A stretch of 64,000 nt of DNA from Streptomyces mirabilis (GCF_018310535.1 NZ_CP074103.1:62001-126000), one strand, 5' to 3'. Shown: positions 52,347 through 60,754, counted from the first letter of the stretch. Notes: generated by a model not told the origin, from the sequence alone. Made by a program: numbers and translations.

Positions 52347-53482
52347 TGCCCCGGCGCCCGGGCCTGACCGGGCGGCTGGTGATCGCCCAGTTGCTCGTGG
52401 TACTCGCCGGGCTCCTCGCCCTCGCCACCGTCGCCTTCGTCATCGGCCCACCGCTGCTGAGGCGCCACCTGCGCCGCGCGGTCGGCACGGTCTCCCCGCA
52501 GCTGTCCCGGCACCTGGAGGACGCCTTCCTGGCCGCGGGCGGCATCGCGCTGGCCATCGCCATGGCCGCATGTCTGATCGCCGCCGTCGTCACCGCCGTG
52601 CTCCTCACCCGCCGCTTGTCGCGCCCCGTGCGTGCCCTGGCCGGCGCGGCGGCCCGCCTCGCCGACGGGGACTACACCGCGCGCCTGGACGCGCCGCACC
52701 TGGGGCCCGAGTTCGAGGCCCTCACCGGCGCCTTCAACACCATGGCCGACGCCCTGGAGAGCACCGAGCGCACCCGCCGCCGGCTGCTCGGTGACGTCGC
52801 CCACGAGCTGCGCACCCCGCTCGCCACCATCGAGGCGTACCTCGAGGGCCTGGCCGACGGGGTGCGCACCCTCGACGCGCACACCCTGCAGGTGCTGGAC
52901 GCGCAGACCACCCGGCTGCACCGGCTGGTCGAGGACATCTCCCTGGTCTCCCGCGCCGAGGAACACCGGCTCACCCTGAGCAGGGCCACCGTGCCCTCCG
53001 CCCGGCTGCTGGAAGCGGCCGCGGCCGCCGTCCGCCCCGCCTTCCAGACCAAGGGCGTGGACCTGCGCGTCAGTGTCGCCCCCCGCACCCCGGCGCTGGA
53101 GGCGGACGCCGACCGGCTCGTGCAGGTGCTCGTCAACCTGCTCACCAACGCGCTGCGCCACACCCCGGCCGGCGGCGCCGTCACCCTCGCCGCCGAACCG
53201 GTCGGTGCGGGGGTGATGCTCAGCGTCGCGGACACCGGCGAGGGCATCGCCGCCGAACACCTGCCTCACGTCTTCGAACGGTTCTACCGGGCCGACCCCG
53301 CCCGCGACCGCGCCCACGGCGGCTCCGGCATCGGACTGGCCATCGCCCGCGCCCTGGTCCACGCGCACGGCGGCACCATCACCGCCGACAGTGCCGGGCC
53401 CGGCCTGGGGGCCGTCTTCCGGATCAGCCTCCCGGCTGCGAACGACGGCCCCGGCCTTCAGGGAAGCAACGTCGGAGGTTGA
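52346..53482 (+). CDS. Sensor histidine kinase
   Basis: A 378-residue membrane kinase. Two helices (about 12-32 and 62-83) enclose a very short extracytoplasmic loop of about 30 residues, too small for a ligand domain, so it may sense the membrane itself. HAMP 'RRLSRPVRALAGAAARLADG', phospho-acceptor 'GDVAHELRTPLATIEAYLEG' (His about 154), N-box 'LVNLLTNALRHTPAGG', G-boxes 'VADTGEGIAAEHLPHVFERF' and 'GGSGIGLAIARALVHAHGG' are intact. Cognate to the response regulator. Confidence 0.92.
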   Translation: MPRRPGLTGRLVIAQLLVVLAGLLALATVAFVIGPPLLRRHLRRAVGTVSPQLSRHLEDAFLAAGGIALAIAMAACLIAAVVTAVLLTRRLSRPVRALAGAAARLADGDYTARLDAPHLGPEFEALTGAFNTMADALESTERTRRRLLGDVAHELRTPLATIEAYLEGLADGVRTLDAHTLQVLDAQTTRLHRLVEDISLVSRAEEHRLTLSRATVPSARLLEAAAAAVRPAFQTKGVDLRVSVAPRTPALEADADRLVQVLVNLLTNALRHTPAGGAVTLAAEPVGAGVMLSVADTGEGIAAEHLPHVFERFYRADPARDRAHGGSGIGLAIARALVHAHGGTITADSAGPGLGAVFRISLPAANDGPGLQGSNVGG

Positions 53483-53534
53483 CGGAATCGTCACAATCCG
53501 CCTGAATCATCGGAGCTCATAGGAGGAACACAGA

Positions 53535-55109
53535 ATGAGCACACGATGGTTCACACCCCGCTGGCTGGTCGCCCTGGTCGCGGGCGCCGGGGTCGGTATC
53601 GGCCTGTGGGCGAGCGGGTCGCCGAAACCCAGGGCTTCCGCCCTGGTCGGGCCGGGCGACCGCGCCGTCGGCACGGCCGAGGCCGCCCGCCGGGCGAAGG
53701 ACGCCCGCGTGCGGGACGTGACCCTGACGGCCGCCCCCACCACGCTCCGGCTCGACGGCCGCAAGGTCACCACCTGGGCCTTCAACCAAACCGTGCCCGG
53801 CCCACAGATCCGCGTCAACGCGGGCGACGTCCTGCGCGCCCGGGTGATCAACCGGCTGCCCCAGCCGCTGACCGTGCACTGGCACGGGATCGCGCTGCGC
53901 AACGACATGGACGGCGTGCCCGACGTGACCCAGAAGGCGATCAAGCCCGGCGGGCAGTTCGTGTACCGGTTCACGGTGACCGATCCGGGCACGTTCTTCT
54001 ACCACAGCCACGTCGGCACGCAGCTGGACCGCGGACTGTACGGGCCGCTCATCGTGGACGACCCCCGCGACACCACGGCGCCGCGCCGCGACATCACCGT
54101 CCTGCTCGACGACTGGATCGACGGCACCGGCCAAACCCCCGACCAGGTCCTCACCAAACTCCGCTCCGGCGCCACGACCGGGATGGACTCCTCCGGCACA
54201 GGGTCCCCGGACATGGGATCCATGCCCGGCATGAGCAGCGCCTCGTCGGACAGCTCGTCAAGCGGTTCGCAGATGAGCGAGAACATGCCCACCCGGACCA
54301 GCCCGCTGGGCGAGGACACCACCGACCTGACGTACCCGTACTACCTCATCAACGGCCGCCCTGCGACCGACCCCGCCACCGTCACGGTCACGCCCGGGGA
54401 GCGCATCCGGCTGCGCATCATCAACGCCGCCTCGACCACCCCCTTCCGGGTCGCGGTCGGCGGCAGCAGGCTGACCGTCACCGCCTCGGACGGATTCCCG
54501 GTCCGGCCCGTCACGGCGGACACCATTCTGCTGGGCATGGGCGAGCGCTACGACGCGGTCGTCACCGTGCCCCGCTCCGGGGCGGTCCCGTTGGTCGCGA
54601 AGGCCGAAGGAACGTCGGCGCAGGCACTGGCGGTGCTCCGTACGGGGACCGGCACAAACCCCATGCCCGACACCAAGGTGAAGGAACTGGCCGGCCGGCT
54701 CCTGACCTACGCCGACCTTCACGCCACCCGGGCTGCCGCGCTGCCCGCACGCACCCCCGAGCGGACCTACACCGTCAACCTGACCGGCACCATGACCACG
54801 TACAAGTGGGGCATAGCCGCCGCGAAGGAAGGCAGCGCCACGCTGCCGGTCCGGCAAGGCCAGCGGATCAGGCTGGTCCTGAAGAACGAAACCATGATGT
54901 GGCACCCGATGCACCTGCACGGCCACACCTTCCAGCTGGTCACCGGCTCCGCCCCGGGACCGCGCAAGGACACCGTCATCGTGCCGCCGATGAGCCGGGT
55001 CACCGTCGATCTCGACGCGAACAACCCCGGTCAATGGGCGCTGCACTGCCACAACATCTACCACGCCGAAGCCGGGATGCTGACCACTTTGTCCTACGTG
55101 AAGAAGTAG
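53535..55109 (+). CDS. Multicopper oxidase
   Basis: A 524-residue secreted laccase-like oxidase with a signal anchor ('WLVALVAGAGVGIGLWASG'). All copper sites are visible: 'LTVHWHGIALRN', 'GTFFYHSHVGTQLDRG', 'MWHPMHLHGHTFQLV' and 'WALHCHNIYHAEAGM'. Between domains 1 and 2 lies a Met/Ser-rich insertion ('MGSMPGMSSASSDSSSSGSQ', about 225-255), as in copper-tolerance oxidases such as CueO. It probably oxidises Cu(I) outside the cell. GGAGGAACACAG precedes the ATG. It follows the two-component genes by 52 bp and probably is their target. Confidence 0.92.
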   Translation: MSTRWFTPRWLVALVAGAGVGIGLWASGSPKPRASALVGPGDRAVGTAEAARRAKDARVRDVTLTAAPTTLRLDGRKVTTWAFNQTVPGPQIRVNAGDVLRARVINRLPQPLTVHWHGIALRNDMDGVPDVTQKAIKPGGQFVYRFTVTDPGTFFYHSHVGTQLDRGLYGPLIVDDPRDTTAPRRDITVLLDDWIDGTGQTPDQVLTKLRSGATTGMDSSGTGSPDMGSMPGMSSASSDSSSSGSQMSENMPTRTSPLGEDTTDLTYPYYLINGRPATDPATVTVTPGERIRLRIINAASTTPFRVAVGGSRLTVTASDGFPVRPVTADTILLGMGERYDAVVTVPRSGAVPLVAKAEGTSAQALAVLRTGTGTNPMPDTKVKELAGRLLTYADLHATRAAALPARTPERTYTVNLTGTMTTYKWGIAAAKEGSATLPVRQGQRIRLVLKNETMMWHPMHLHGHTFQLVTGSAPGPRKDTVIVPPMSRVTVDLDANNPGQWALHCHNIYHAEAGMLTTLSYVKK

Positions 55110-55123
55110 GGGTGTGTCGGCGC

Positions 55124-55159
55124 GCGGTGCGGAACGGGAAATAGCCCGTTCCGCACCGC
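55124..55159. terminator. Perfect 15-bp hairpin terminator
   Basis: GCGGTGCGGAACGGG and CCCGTTCCGCACCGC enclose the loop AAATAG, 14 bp after the multicopper oxidase stop. It probably terminates that transcript; the convergent hydrolase gene ends 180 bp further. Confidence 0.7.
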
Positions 55160-55342
55160 ATCGCGCATCCGGCGTGGGCGAGCCGGGCGAGGTCGGTGCG
55201 AACTCCGTGCGCCCGTCGGCCTGTCGGTCTCGGCGGGGCCGCGCCGGAGTCCCCCGGCTACCGCCCGACCGGAGCTCTTGGCCCGCCGCGGCGGCCTCAC
55301 CGGTGGGCGGTGCTGTGCGCCGGGCTCGCGGCCGCCGCGTGG

Positions 55343-56209
55343 TCAGCGTGGGGCGGCTTCCCGCAGGAACTCCTCGATGAGGGCGGCGGTGTGCTCGGGC
55401 TGGTCCTCGGTGACGAAGGGCCCGGAGTCCTCGATGACGCGCAGCCGGGCGTCGGAGATGAGGCCGGCCAGCCGCTCGCCGTGGGCGAGGGGGAAGAAGT
55501 TCTGCCGGGCCCAGGCGATCAGGGCGGGGTGGGGGAAGGTCCGCAGTCCTTCGGCAGCTTCCCGGGTGAAGGCGGGGGAGATGGCGCGCACCAGGCGGGC
55601 GAAGTCCCGGCGGATCTCGGGGTGGTCGCGCAGCGGGCCGGTGTAGCTGGCCATGATGTCGGCGGGGATGGGGCGCCGGGTGAGCAGGCCGAAGGCGATC
55701 GGCAGCCGCTGGACGGGGCGCAGGCGCAGGGTCTCGGCGAGGACCTTCAGTCCGACCGGGGTGCGGCCGAAGAGCTGCAGGTGGCGGATGGGCCAGGGCA
55801 GGAAATTGTCGAAGGCGTCGCTGGGGGTCAGCACCAGGGAGCCGATGGCCTCCGGGTGGCGGGCGGCCACGGCCTGGCAGATGGCGCCGCCGGTGTCGTT
55901 GCCGACCAGGGCGGGCGCGGTCAGGTCCAGGGCGGCGATGGTGCGCCGGACGAGGTCGGCGAGTCCGAACAGGGTGAAGTCGGTGCCGGGGCGCATGGGC
56001 TGGACATGGCCGCCCAGCGGCCAGTCGGGGGTGATACAGCGGTAGCGGTCGCGCAATCGGGCCACGACGCCGCGCCAGACGTCGGCGTTGGCGATGATCC
56101 CGTGGACGAACACGATCGGCGGGCCCGCACCGGTGGCGTGGTAGCGGATGACTCCGTCGGGAAGTTCCACGTCCTTCACGGGGCCGAGCGCGGCGACGGC
56201 GGTGGCCAT
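55343..56209 (-). CDS. Alpha/beta hydrolase (haloalkane-dehalogenase-like)
   Basis: A 288-residue alpha/beta hydrolase. 'PPIVFVHGIIANADVW' gives the oxyanion-hole HG, and the nucleophile elbow reads 'ALVGNDTGGAICQAV' with Asp instead of Ser, as in haloalkane dehalogenases and epoxide hydrolases. A His near the C terminus ('EDQPEHTAALIEEF') completes the triad. It lies 3 bp after a TetR gene, which therefore probably controls it. Substrate unknown. Confidence 0.82.
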   Translation of the reverse strand: MATAVAALGPVKDVELPDGVIRYHATGAGPPIVFVHGIIANADVWRGVVARLRDRYRCITPDWPLGGHVQPMRPGTDFTLFGLADLVRRTIAALDLTAPALVGNDTGGAICQAVAARHPEAIGSLVLTPSDAFDNFLPWPIRHLQLFGRTPVGLKVLAETLRLRPVQRLPIAFGLLTRRPIPADIMASYTGPLRDHPEIRRDFARLVRAISPAFTREAAEGLRTFPHPALIAWARQNFFPLAHGERLAGLISDARLRVIEDSGPFVTEDQPEHTAALIEEFLREAAPR

Positions 56210-56212
56210 GGG

Positions 56213-56827
56213 CTACTCCTCTGGGTCGGCGGGCCGGGTCAGAAGTCCGGGGGTGATCAGTTCCAGCAGCAAGTCGGCGGCCTGGGCGGAACGCCAGCGG
56301 TGGCCGACGCGCATGTGCAGGTAGGTGCGGGTGAGCAGGTTGAACAGCAGCGTCGCGGTCTGCTCCGCCTCCAGGTGCGGCCGTACACTGCCGTCGGCCT
56401 GGCCGTCCTGGATCAGGCGCCGGAACGGGCTGATGTACACCTCGCGGGTGCCGCGACCGCCGTCGTCCTCGGTCCCGTCGAGGTGGAAGACCGGATCGGG
56501 CAGCGTGGACAGCCCTGTGAGCAGCCGCAGATGCTCCTCGACCACCGCGCACGCCGCGCGCATCGCCTGGAGCAAGCGGGCCGCACCGTCCCCGGGCCCC
56601 GTCACGGCCGGCCACAGGGCGGCCTGCCAGGCCTGCGCCGCCCCCACCACCAGGGCGTCCAGCAGCACGTCCTTGGTGATGCCCCGCCGGTAGAGCGTGA
56701 CGCGGGAGACGCCCGCGGCCTGTGCCACCCGTTCGAGGGTGAAGTCGTGCCAGCCGTGCTCGGCCAGGACCTGCGCCGTCGCGGCCAGGACCGCCTCGTC
56801 CAGGACCGGGCTTGTGCTGCCGGTCAC
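56213..56827 (-). CDS. TetR-family regulator
   Basis: A 204-residue regulator beginning at GTG with GGGGAGGGCGA upstream. The N-terminal HTH is 'AATAQVLAEHGWHDFTLERV' and 'AQAAGVSRVTLYRRGITKDV'; the rest is a helical ligand domain. Divergent from the sulfite-oxidase-family gene and upstream of the hydrolase gene, with a palindrome in the gap that is a likely operator. It probably represses both directions until an unknown small molecule binds. Confidence 0.88.
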   Translation of the reverse strand: MTGSTSPVLDEAVLAATAQVLAEHGWHDFTLERVAQAAGVSRVTLYRRGITKDVLLDALVVGAAQAWQAALWPAVTGPGDGAARLLQAMRAACAVVEEHLRLLTGLSTLPDPVFHLDGTEDDGGRGTREVYISPFRRLIQDGQADGSVRPHLEAEQTATLLFNLLTRTYLHMRVGHRWRSAQAADLLLELITPGLLTRPADPEE

Positions 56828-56843
56828 TCGCCCTCCCCAACGG

Positions 56844-56861
56844 TGCAACGCTAGTGTTGCA
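56844..56861. promoter_or_regulatory. TetR operator candidate
   Basis: TGCAACGCTAGTGTTGCA is a near-perfect 18-bp palindrome (one mismatched pair) between the TetR gene and the divergent oxidoreductase gene. Position and size suit a TetR dimer or pair of dimers. Confidence 0.7.
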
Positions 56862-56899
56862 TTCACGATACACAACCTTGTCAGAGAGTGGGGTGGGTG

Positions 56900-58348
56900 A
56901 TGGGCACCTGGCAGCAGGGTGCGGCGGCCGCGCTGGTCGGGGCGGGAACGGCCGAGGCGCTCGCGGCGGCCTGGCAGGCGGTCTCCCCGGTGGACGCCGC
57001 AGGCAGGCTCGTGGTGGACACCGGCCCGCTGCCGGTGGTCGAACGCACCGTGAAGTACCTGCGCGGCGCGGACAAACCGGCCATCCGGGCAACGGTCGTC
57101 GCCACGCTCACCGGGGTCGGCGCCCTGCTGGGGCGGATGCCCCGCTACCTCCCTCGCGACCTGGCGTCCGCCGCCGCGGGCACGGCCGGTGCGGCCCTCG
57201 TCCTGCGCCGGCCGGGCGCGGGTGCCGACCCCCGCTCCCAGGCCCGGGCGCTGGGCGCGACCACGGTGGGAGCACTGGCCGCGGTGCTGGCGCTGTCCGC
57301 CTCCGCCCGCCGCGCCCCCGCGCTCGCCCTGGCCGGCGGCACCGCGCTGACGGTCGGCTTCCGCGCCCGGCGGCAGCAGCAGGCGCGGCACGATACCGAC
57401 CGGACAGCCGCCAAGCTGCGAGTGGCGCGTCCCCTGCCGCCCTCGCGGGACGGCGCCGAGTCCTGGGCCGGGGTCAGCCCCCTGATGACGCCGGCCGAGG
57501 ACTTCTACGTCACGGATGTCGCCATGCGGCCCCCGCTGGTCGACCCGGACGTCTGGCGGCTGGAGGTCACCGGCGCGTGCGCCGCACCGCTTCGGTTGTC
57601 GTACGCGCAGTTGCTGGAGCGGGACCTGGTCGAGTTCGACGCGGTGCTCTCCTGCGTTCACAACCGCCTGGGCTGGGACCGGCTGGGCAACCAGCGCTGG
57701 ACCGGACTCCCGCTGCGCGCGCTCCTCGACGAGGCCGAACCGCACGACACGGCCCGTTTTCTGGTGACCCGTGCCGTCGACGGGTGGGAGTGCACGCTAC
57801 CGCTGGATCTCGTGCGCCGGCAGGACGCGTATGTGGTGGTGGGCATGGCCGGCCGTCCGCTCAGCGCCGCGCACGGGTTCCCCGCCCGGGTGTTCGTGCC
57901 CGGTATCTACGGACAGTTCACCGGTGCCAAATGGCTGACCGGACTGCGCCTGGCCGAGCACCCGAACCAGGACTACTGGCTCCCCCGTGGATGGCCGCGC
58001 GAGCCGGTGCCGGTGCGCCCCACGGCACGCATCGACACGCCGGCCGCAGGGCGCCTGCCGGGCCGCCCGCTGGTGTGCGCCGGAGTGGCCTGGGCGCCCC
58101 CGCACGGAGTCGAGACGGTCGAGATCCGGATCGACGACGGCCCGTGGCAGCCGGCCGAACTCGCTGGCGAACTCGCCCCGGCAGCCTGGCGGCGCTGGCG
58201 CCTGCCGCTTGCCCTGCCCCCGGGCCGGCACACGATCCAGGCCCGCTGCGTCGCCCGGGGTGGAGAGTTCCAGAGCCCGGTGCCCCGGACGCCCTTCCCC
58301 ACCGGAGCCTCCGGCTACCACACGGTCACCGTCACCACGACGGCCTGA
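56900..58348 (+). CDS. Membrane-anchored sulfite-oxidase-family molybdopterin oxidoreductase
   Basis: A protein of 482 residues. The first 160 contain several hydrophobic helices; from about 185 a sulfite oxidase catalytic domain follows, with the Mo-ligating Cys in 'FDAVLSCVHNRLGWDRLGN', then 'FPARVFVPGIYGQFTGAKWL' and 'DYWLPRGWP', typical of YuiH-like enzymes. The C-terminal 100 residues form the Mo-co dimerisation domain ('GVAWAPPHGVETVEIRIDDG'). ATG at 56900 is chosen; a GTG 12 bp upstream is possible. Substrate unknown; sulfite or a sulfoxide is possible. Confidence 0.85.
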   Translation: MGTWQQGAAAALVGAGTAEALAAAWQAVSPVDAAGRLVVDTGPLPVVERTVKYLRGADKPAIRATVVATLTGVGALLGRMPRYLPRDLASAAAGTAGAALVLRRPGAGADPRSQARALGATTVGALAAVLALSASARRAPALALAGGTALTVGFRARRQQQARHDTDRTAAKLRVARPLPPSRDGAESWAGVSPLMTPAEDFYVTDVAMRPPLVDPDVWRLEVTGACAAPLRLSYAQLLERDLVEFDAVLSCVHNRLGWDRLGNQRWTGLPLRALLDEAEPHDTARFLVTRAVDGWECTLPLDLVRRQDAYVVVGMAGRPLSAAHGFPARVFVPGIYGQFTGAKWLTGLRLAEHPNQDYWLPRGWPREPVPVRPTARIDTPAAGRLPGRPLVCAGVAWAPPHGVETVEIRIDDGPWQPAELAGELAPAAWRRWRLPLALPPGRHTIQARCVARGGEFQSPVPRTPFPTGASGYHTVTVTTTA

Positions 58349-58379
58349 TGACGGCCTGATACAGCCATTGCACCGGTGT

Positions 58380-58407
58380 CCGGCCCCGGCCCTCGGTTCG
58401 GGGCCGG
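58380..58407. terminator. Hairpin after the molybdopterin oxidoreductase gene
   Basis: CCGGCCCC and GGGGCCGG pair around a 12-nt loop, 32 bp beyond the stop codon. A likely transcription terminator. Confidence 0.55.
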
Positions 58408-58461
58408 TACCGGCGGTGGGCGATCGCGGCCGGCCCGACGGGTGCGGGGGCCGTCTGCGCC

Positions 58462-58590
58462 TGGCCGAGCGGGCCACCCGGCCCCATTCCTCGGTGAGGC
58501 CCATGCGGGCGTGCAGACGGCGCAGCGGACCGGGCGCCCACCAGTTGGCCCGGCCTGCCGCATCACGGCCGGGACGAGGATGCCGCGTGT
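58462..58590 (-). pseudogene. C-terminal fragment of an MMPL transporter
   Basis: Minus-strand frames give 'GILVPAVMRQAG' and, after a one-base shift, 'RANWWAPGPLRRLHARMGLT'. 'LVPAxMxLxGxxNWWAPxxLxRLH' is the usual C-terminal end of actinobacterial MMPL lipid transporters. Nothing else of the gene remains; the rest of 58408-58735 holds nothing I can support. Confidence 0.6.
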
Positions 58591-58735
58591 GTGGCCTCTA
58601 CCAGCACGGCGAGCGCGAGGCCCACGCCCAAAGGAAGTCGGCCCGACCATGCGGAAAGCACCACGATCGACGGCCGTTTCTTCCTCAGAGGTCATGCGAC
58701 GGCGGTCGGTGCGGTGCCAGCGGTGTCAACCGAAT

Positions 58736-59068
58736 TCAAGCGCTGATCCATGCCCAGCCCCTTGTGGCCGCCCTGGCTCGATTGGTCTGGGCCTCCGACA
58801 CGCCAGGTCCCTCGACCTCCAGGGCGTGCGCGACCTTGCCGGCGTTGTCGGCGGTGAAGGCGTACGTGCCCGGTGTGAAGGCGGCCCGGGACAGCTTCAG
58901 CGCGTACTCGGTCTCGGTGACCGTCACCTGCGTGCCGGGGGTGGTCTTGGTCGCGCTTCCTGTGTCATTCACCTGACCGCCGCCACCCCCGCCGGAGCAA
59001 GCCGCAGGGACAAGCGCGGCGGAGAACGCCAGCGCCGGGGATACGGATGCGAGAGGTGCCCTGTTCAG
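58736..59068 (-). CDS. Truncated cupredoxin lipoprotein, possible CTG start
   Basis: About 110 residues. The sequence 'NRAPLASVSPALAFSAAL' then 'VPAACSGGGGGGQ' is a lipoprotein signal with the lipobox Cys. A cupredoxin half-domain follows ('EYALKLSRAAFTPGTYAFTA', 'DNAGKVAHALEVEGPG'), with the first copper His in 'VAHAL'. The expected C-terminal Cys-x-His-x-Met loop is missing because the frame ends in an unrelated tail. The only start before the signal is CTG; a GTG after the lipobox (58972) would give a cytosolic product. Probably a decayed gene. Confidence 0.5.
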   Translation of the reverse strand: MNRAPLASVSPALAFSAALVPAACSGGGGGGQVNDTGSATKTTPGTQVTVTETEYALKLSRAAFTPGTYAFTADNAGKVAHALEVEGPGVSEAQTNRARAATRGWAWISA

Positions 59069-59334
59069 GGCGCGAGCCGTTTCCTTGAATTATGACTTTC
59101 ATCCATCACGCCCGTCGGCCACAACCCGATCACGGCCCCGCCGACGACGAGTGCCGCGCTGACCGCGGCCACCGCTGCCGTGGCCCACCTGCGGGCGGGC
59201 CAGGCGCCTATGAGACTGCTCCTTGAGATCAGACCGCCGACCGGCAGACCTGGCGACGGGGGGACGCCTGATCCCGGCCTCCGGCCGACGGCTGACAGCC
59301 ATCCTAAGTCGCTAATTTGCTTAGTAGCAATCAT
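59065..59334 (-). CDS. Small single-helix protein, uncertain
   Basis: An 89-residue frame with one helix ('WATAAVAAVSAALVVGGAVI') followed by 'GLWPTGVMDES'. Its first codons lie in the CTACTAAG motif, which makes the start doubtful. It could be a stub of a secreted protein. Its end overlaps the lipoprotein start. Confidence 0.3.
   Translation of the reverse strand: MIATKQISDLGWLSAVGRRPGSGVPPSPGLPVGGLISRSSLIGAWPARRWATAAVAAVSAALVVGGAVIGLWPTGVMDESHNSRKRLAP
59312..59327 (-). promoter_or_regulatory. CTACTAAGCAAATTAG motif, copy A
   Basis: An AT-rich, partly palindromic 16-mer on the minus strand. A near-identical plus-strand copy lies at 59875-59890. In DNA of this composition a chance repeat is unlikely; a shared operator for a dimeric repressor is inferred. 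Confidence 0.5.
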
Positions 59335-59599
59335 GGCTTGACCGTCGGCGCCAGCGAGGCCGGGTGAGGTGCTGGCCGTGGGCGAGGCCGCTCATCCGCT
59401 GCTGGTAGGAGTGACCGTCAATCCGGCCATGCAGCAGCAGGTCGGTGTTCCACCGTTCCTCGGCCTCCAGTGCCGCGCGCCGCCGCCGGAGGAGGGCGAG
59501 CAGGGGTCGGCGGGCCCAGCGAGGGGTGACCAGGCGTGTGGTGTCGCAGAGCATGGTGGCGAAGAGCAGTACGGCGATCACTACTGCGGCGGCGGCCAC
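59321..59599 (-). CDS. Small membrane protein with SHOCT-like C terminus (third copy)
   Basis: A 92-residue protein with an N-terminal helix ('AAAAVVIAVLLFATMLC'), basic linker ('RRPLLALLRRRRAALEAEER') and 'NTDLLLHGRIDGHSYQQRMS', the motif shared with the proteins at 37533 and 40412. GTG at 59599 is the most plausible start. It follows a small membrane protein gene by 20 bp. Confidence 0.6.
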   Translation of the reverse strand: MAAAAVVIAVLLFATMLCDTTRLVTPRWARRPLLALLRRRRAALEAEERWNTDLLLHGRIDGHSYQQRMSGLAHGQHLTRPRWRRRSSHDCY

Positions 59600-59618
59600 G
59601 GGGCTGTGGGTCTTCGGC

Positions 59619-59822
59619 TCAGCTCCGCAGGGGGTGGCGTGCGTCCTTCTGTGCGGCGCGCAGGTCGGCGATTTCCCTGCGCAGTTCGTCCAGTTCGGCG
59701 TGCGTCGAGGGTGTGTCGCTTCGCTGAGTGGTGTGGGCGCCGCCACGCATCATGAACCACATCATCAGGCCCATGCCGACGGGGCAGGCCAGCAGGAGGA
59801 GCGGATACAGCAACTGGGGCAT
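59619..59822 (-). CDS. Small single-helix membrane protein with coiled coil
   Basis: A 67-residue protein with GGGAGGTCGCC before its ATG: 'LLYPLLLLACPVGMGLMMWF' followed by 'THAELDELRREIADLRAAQK', a short coiled coil. DUF2933-like in layout. The CTACTAAG motif lies 53 bp upstream. Unknown function. Confidence 0.6.
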   Translation of the reverse strand: MPQLLYPLLLLACPVGMGLMMWFMMRGGAHTTQRSDTPSTHAELDELRREIADLRAAQKDARHPLRS

Positions 59823-59874
59823 GGCGACCTCCCGGTGAATGGCGGGTCGCGTATCCGGCCCGCCGATGAGCCGT

Positions 59875-59890
59875 CTACTAAGTAATTTAG
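59875..59890 (+). promoter_or_regulatory. CTACTAAGTAATTTAG motif, copy B
   Basis: Near-palindromic 16-mer upstream of the minus-strand gene pair 59822/59599. It differs from copy A at two positions. Confidence 0.5.
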
Positions 59891-60294
59891 ATAATTCGGG
59901 AGTTTGTCGCCAGTTCGGTGGGACCGGAATCACAAGGGAGGCTGGAAGCCGGTGATCAGCGTCTGGAGTTGGGCGATCAGTTGTCCCCACCCGCCGGTCA
60001 CCTGATGACGCCCGCCGCCACCAGCAGCACTCCGCCGAACCGCATCACGGCCCATGCATGCCGCCGGGCGCATGTGGCGGCCCGGTGCCCTGCGTTCGCG
60101 CTGTCGGCGGCCAGTGAGAGAGCGGCCGCGAGGAGGGGGACGTCGTGGCAACAATGACCTACGAGGTCGTCGGCGGGGGCGGTCGCCGTCCTCCGTGCGC
60201 GCGGTGGCGCCGAGATCCTTGTCGGATTCCGGGGGTCGGCGTGACGGATGCCAAGTCGTGGTTCACGTTCGTCGCCCCTCCGGTGCGGCCAGGT
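59891..60294. other. Stretch without a supported gene
   Basis: A minus-strand frame ending at 60003 contains 'LAAALSLAADSANAGHRAAT' and 'MRFGGVLLVAAGVIR', which might be the end of a lost membrane protein. A plus-strand GTG at 60145 has a good ribosome site but its frame soon becomes low complexity. Neither is supported as a gene. Confidence 0.35.
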
Positions 60295-60313
60295 AATACT
60301 CTCAGGGGGTATG
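60295..60313. promoter_or_regulatory. CsoR-type operator at the start of csoR2
   Basis: AATACTCTCAGGGGGTATG has the ATAC-G-tract-GTAT shape of CsoR sites and overlaps the first possible ATG of the CsoR gene, which suits direct autoregulation. Confidence 0.6.
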
Positions 60314-60628
60314 GGCCAGATGGAGATTAGCGAGGGCGAGCACGCACCGCCGGGATATCACGATGACAAGGACGCCGTCCTCAAACGACTGCGCCGCATT
60401 GAGGGCCAGGTCCGTGGCCTGCAACGCTTGGTCGAGGAGGATCAGTACTGCATCGACGTACTCACTCAGGTCTCAGCCACCACCAAGGCCCTCCAGGCGG
60501 TGGCCGTGCAACTGCTGGAAGGCCACCTGGGACACTGCGTCCACGAGGCCATCGCCGCTGGAGGCGACGAGGCGCGGGACAAGGTCGCCGAGGCCTCCCA
60601 GGCCATCGCCCGGCTGATGCGCACCTGA
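60311..60628 (+). CDS. csoR: CsoR-family copper-sensing repressor (second copy)
   Basis: A 105-residue repressor closer to the main streptomycete CsoR. 'AVLKRLRRIEGQVRGLQRLV' is helix 1; copper ligands are Cys in 'EDQYCIDVLTQVSATTKAL' and His/Cys in 'LLEGHLGHCVHEA'. The C terminus 'ASQAIARLMRT' is typical. ATG at 60311 lies in the operator; ATG at 60320 may be the real start. It probably controls the copZ gene at 61453 and itself. Confidence 0.88.
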   Translation: MGQMEISEGEHAPPGYHDDKDAVLKRLRRIEGQVRGLQRLVEEDQYCIDVLTQVSATTKALQAVAVQLLEGHLGHCVHEAIAAGGDEARDKVAEASQAIARLMRT

Positions 60629-60754
60629 TCCTGCACCCGCGTCTCCCGACACCTCGGTACGGCAACCAGAGTTCATACGGAACCACGAGGAACACCGGAG
60701 AACGGCACGGTGCGCTCATGGGCCTCGGCGCGACGTTGGGGGCGAGCCCTATAA

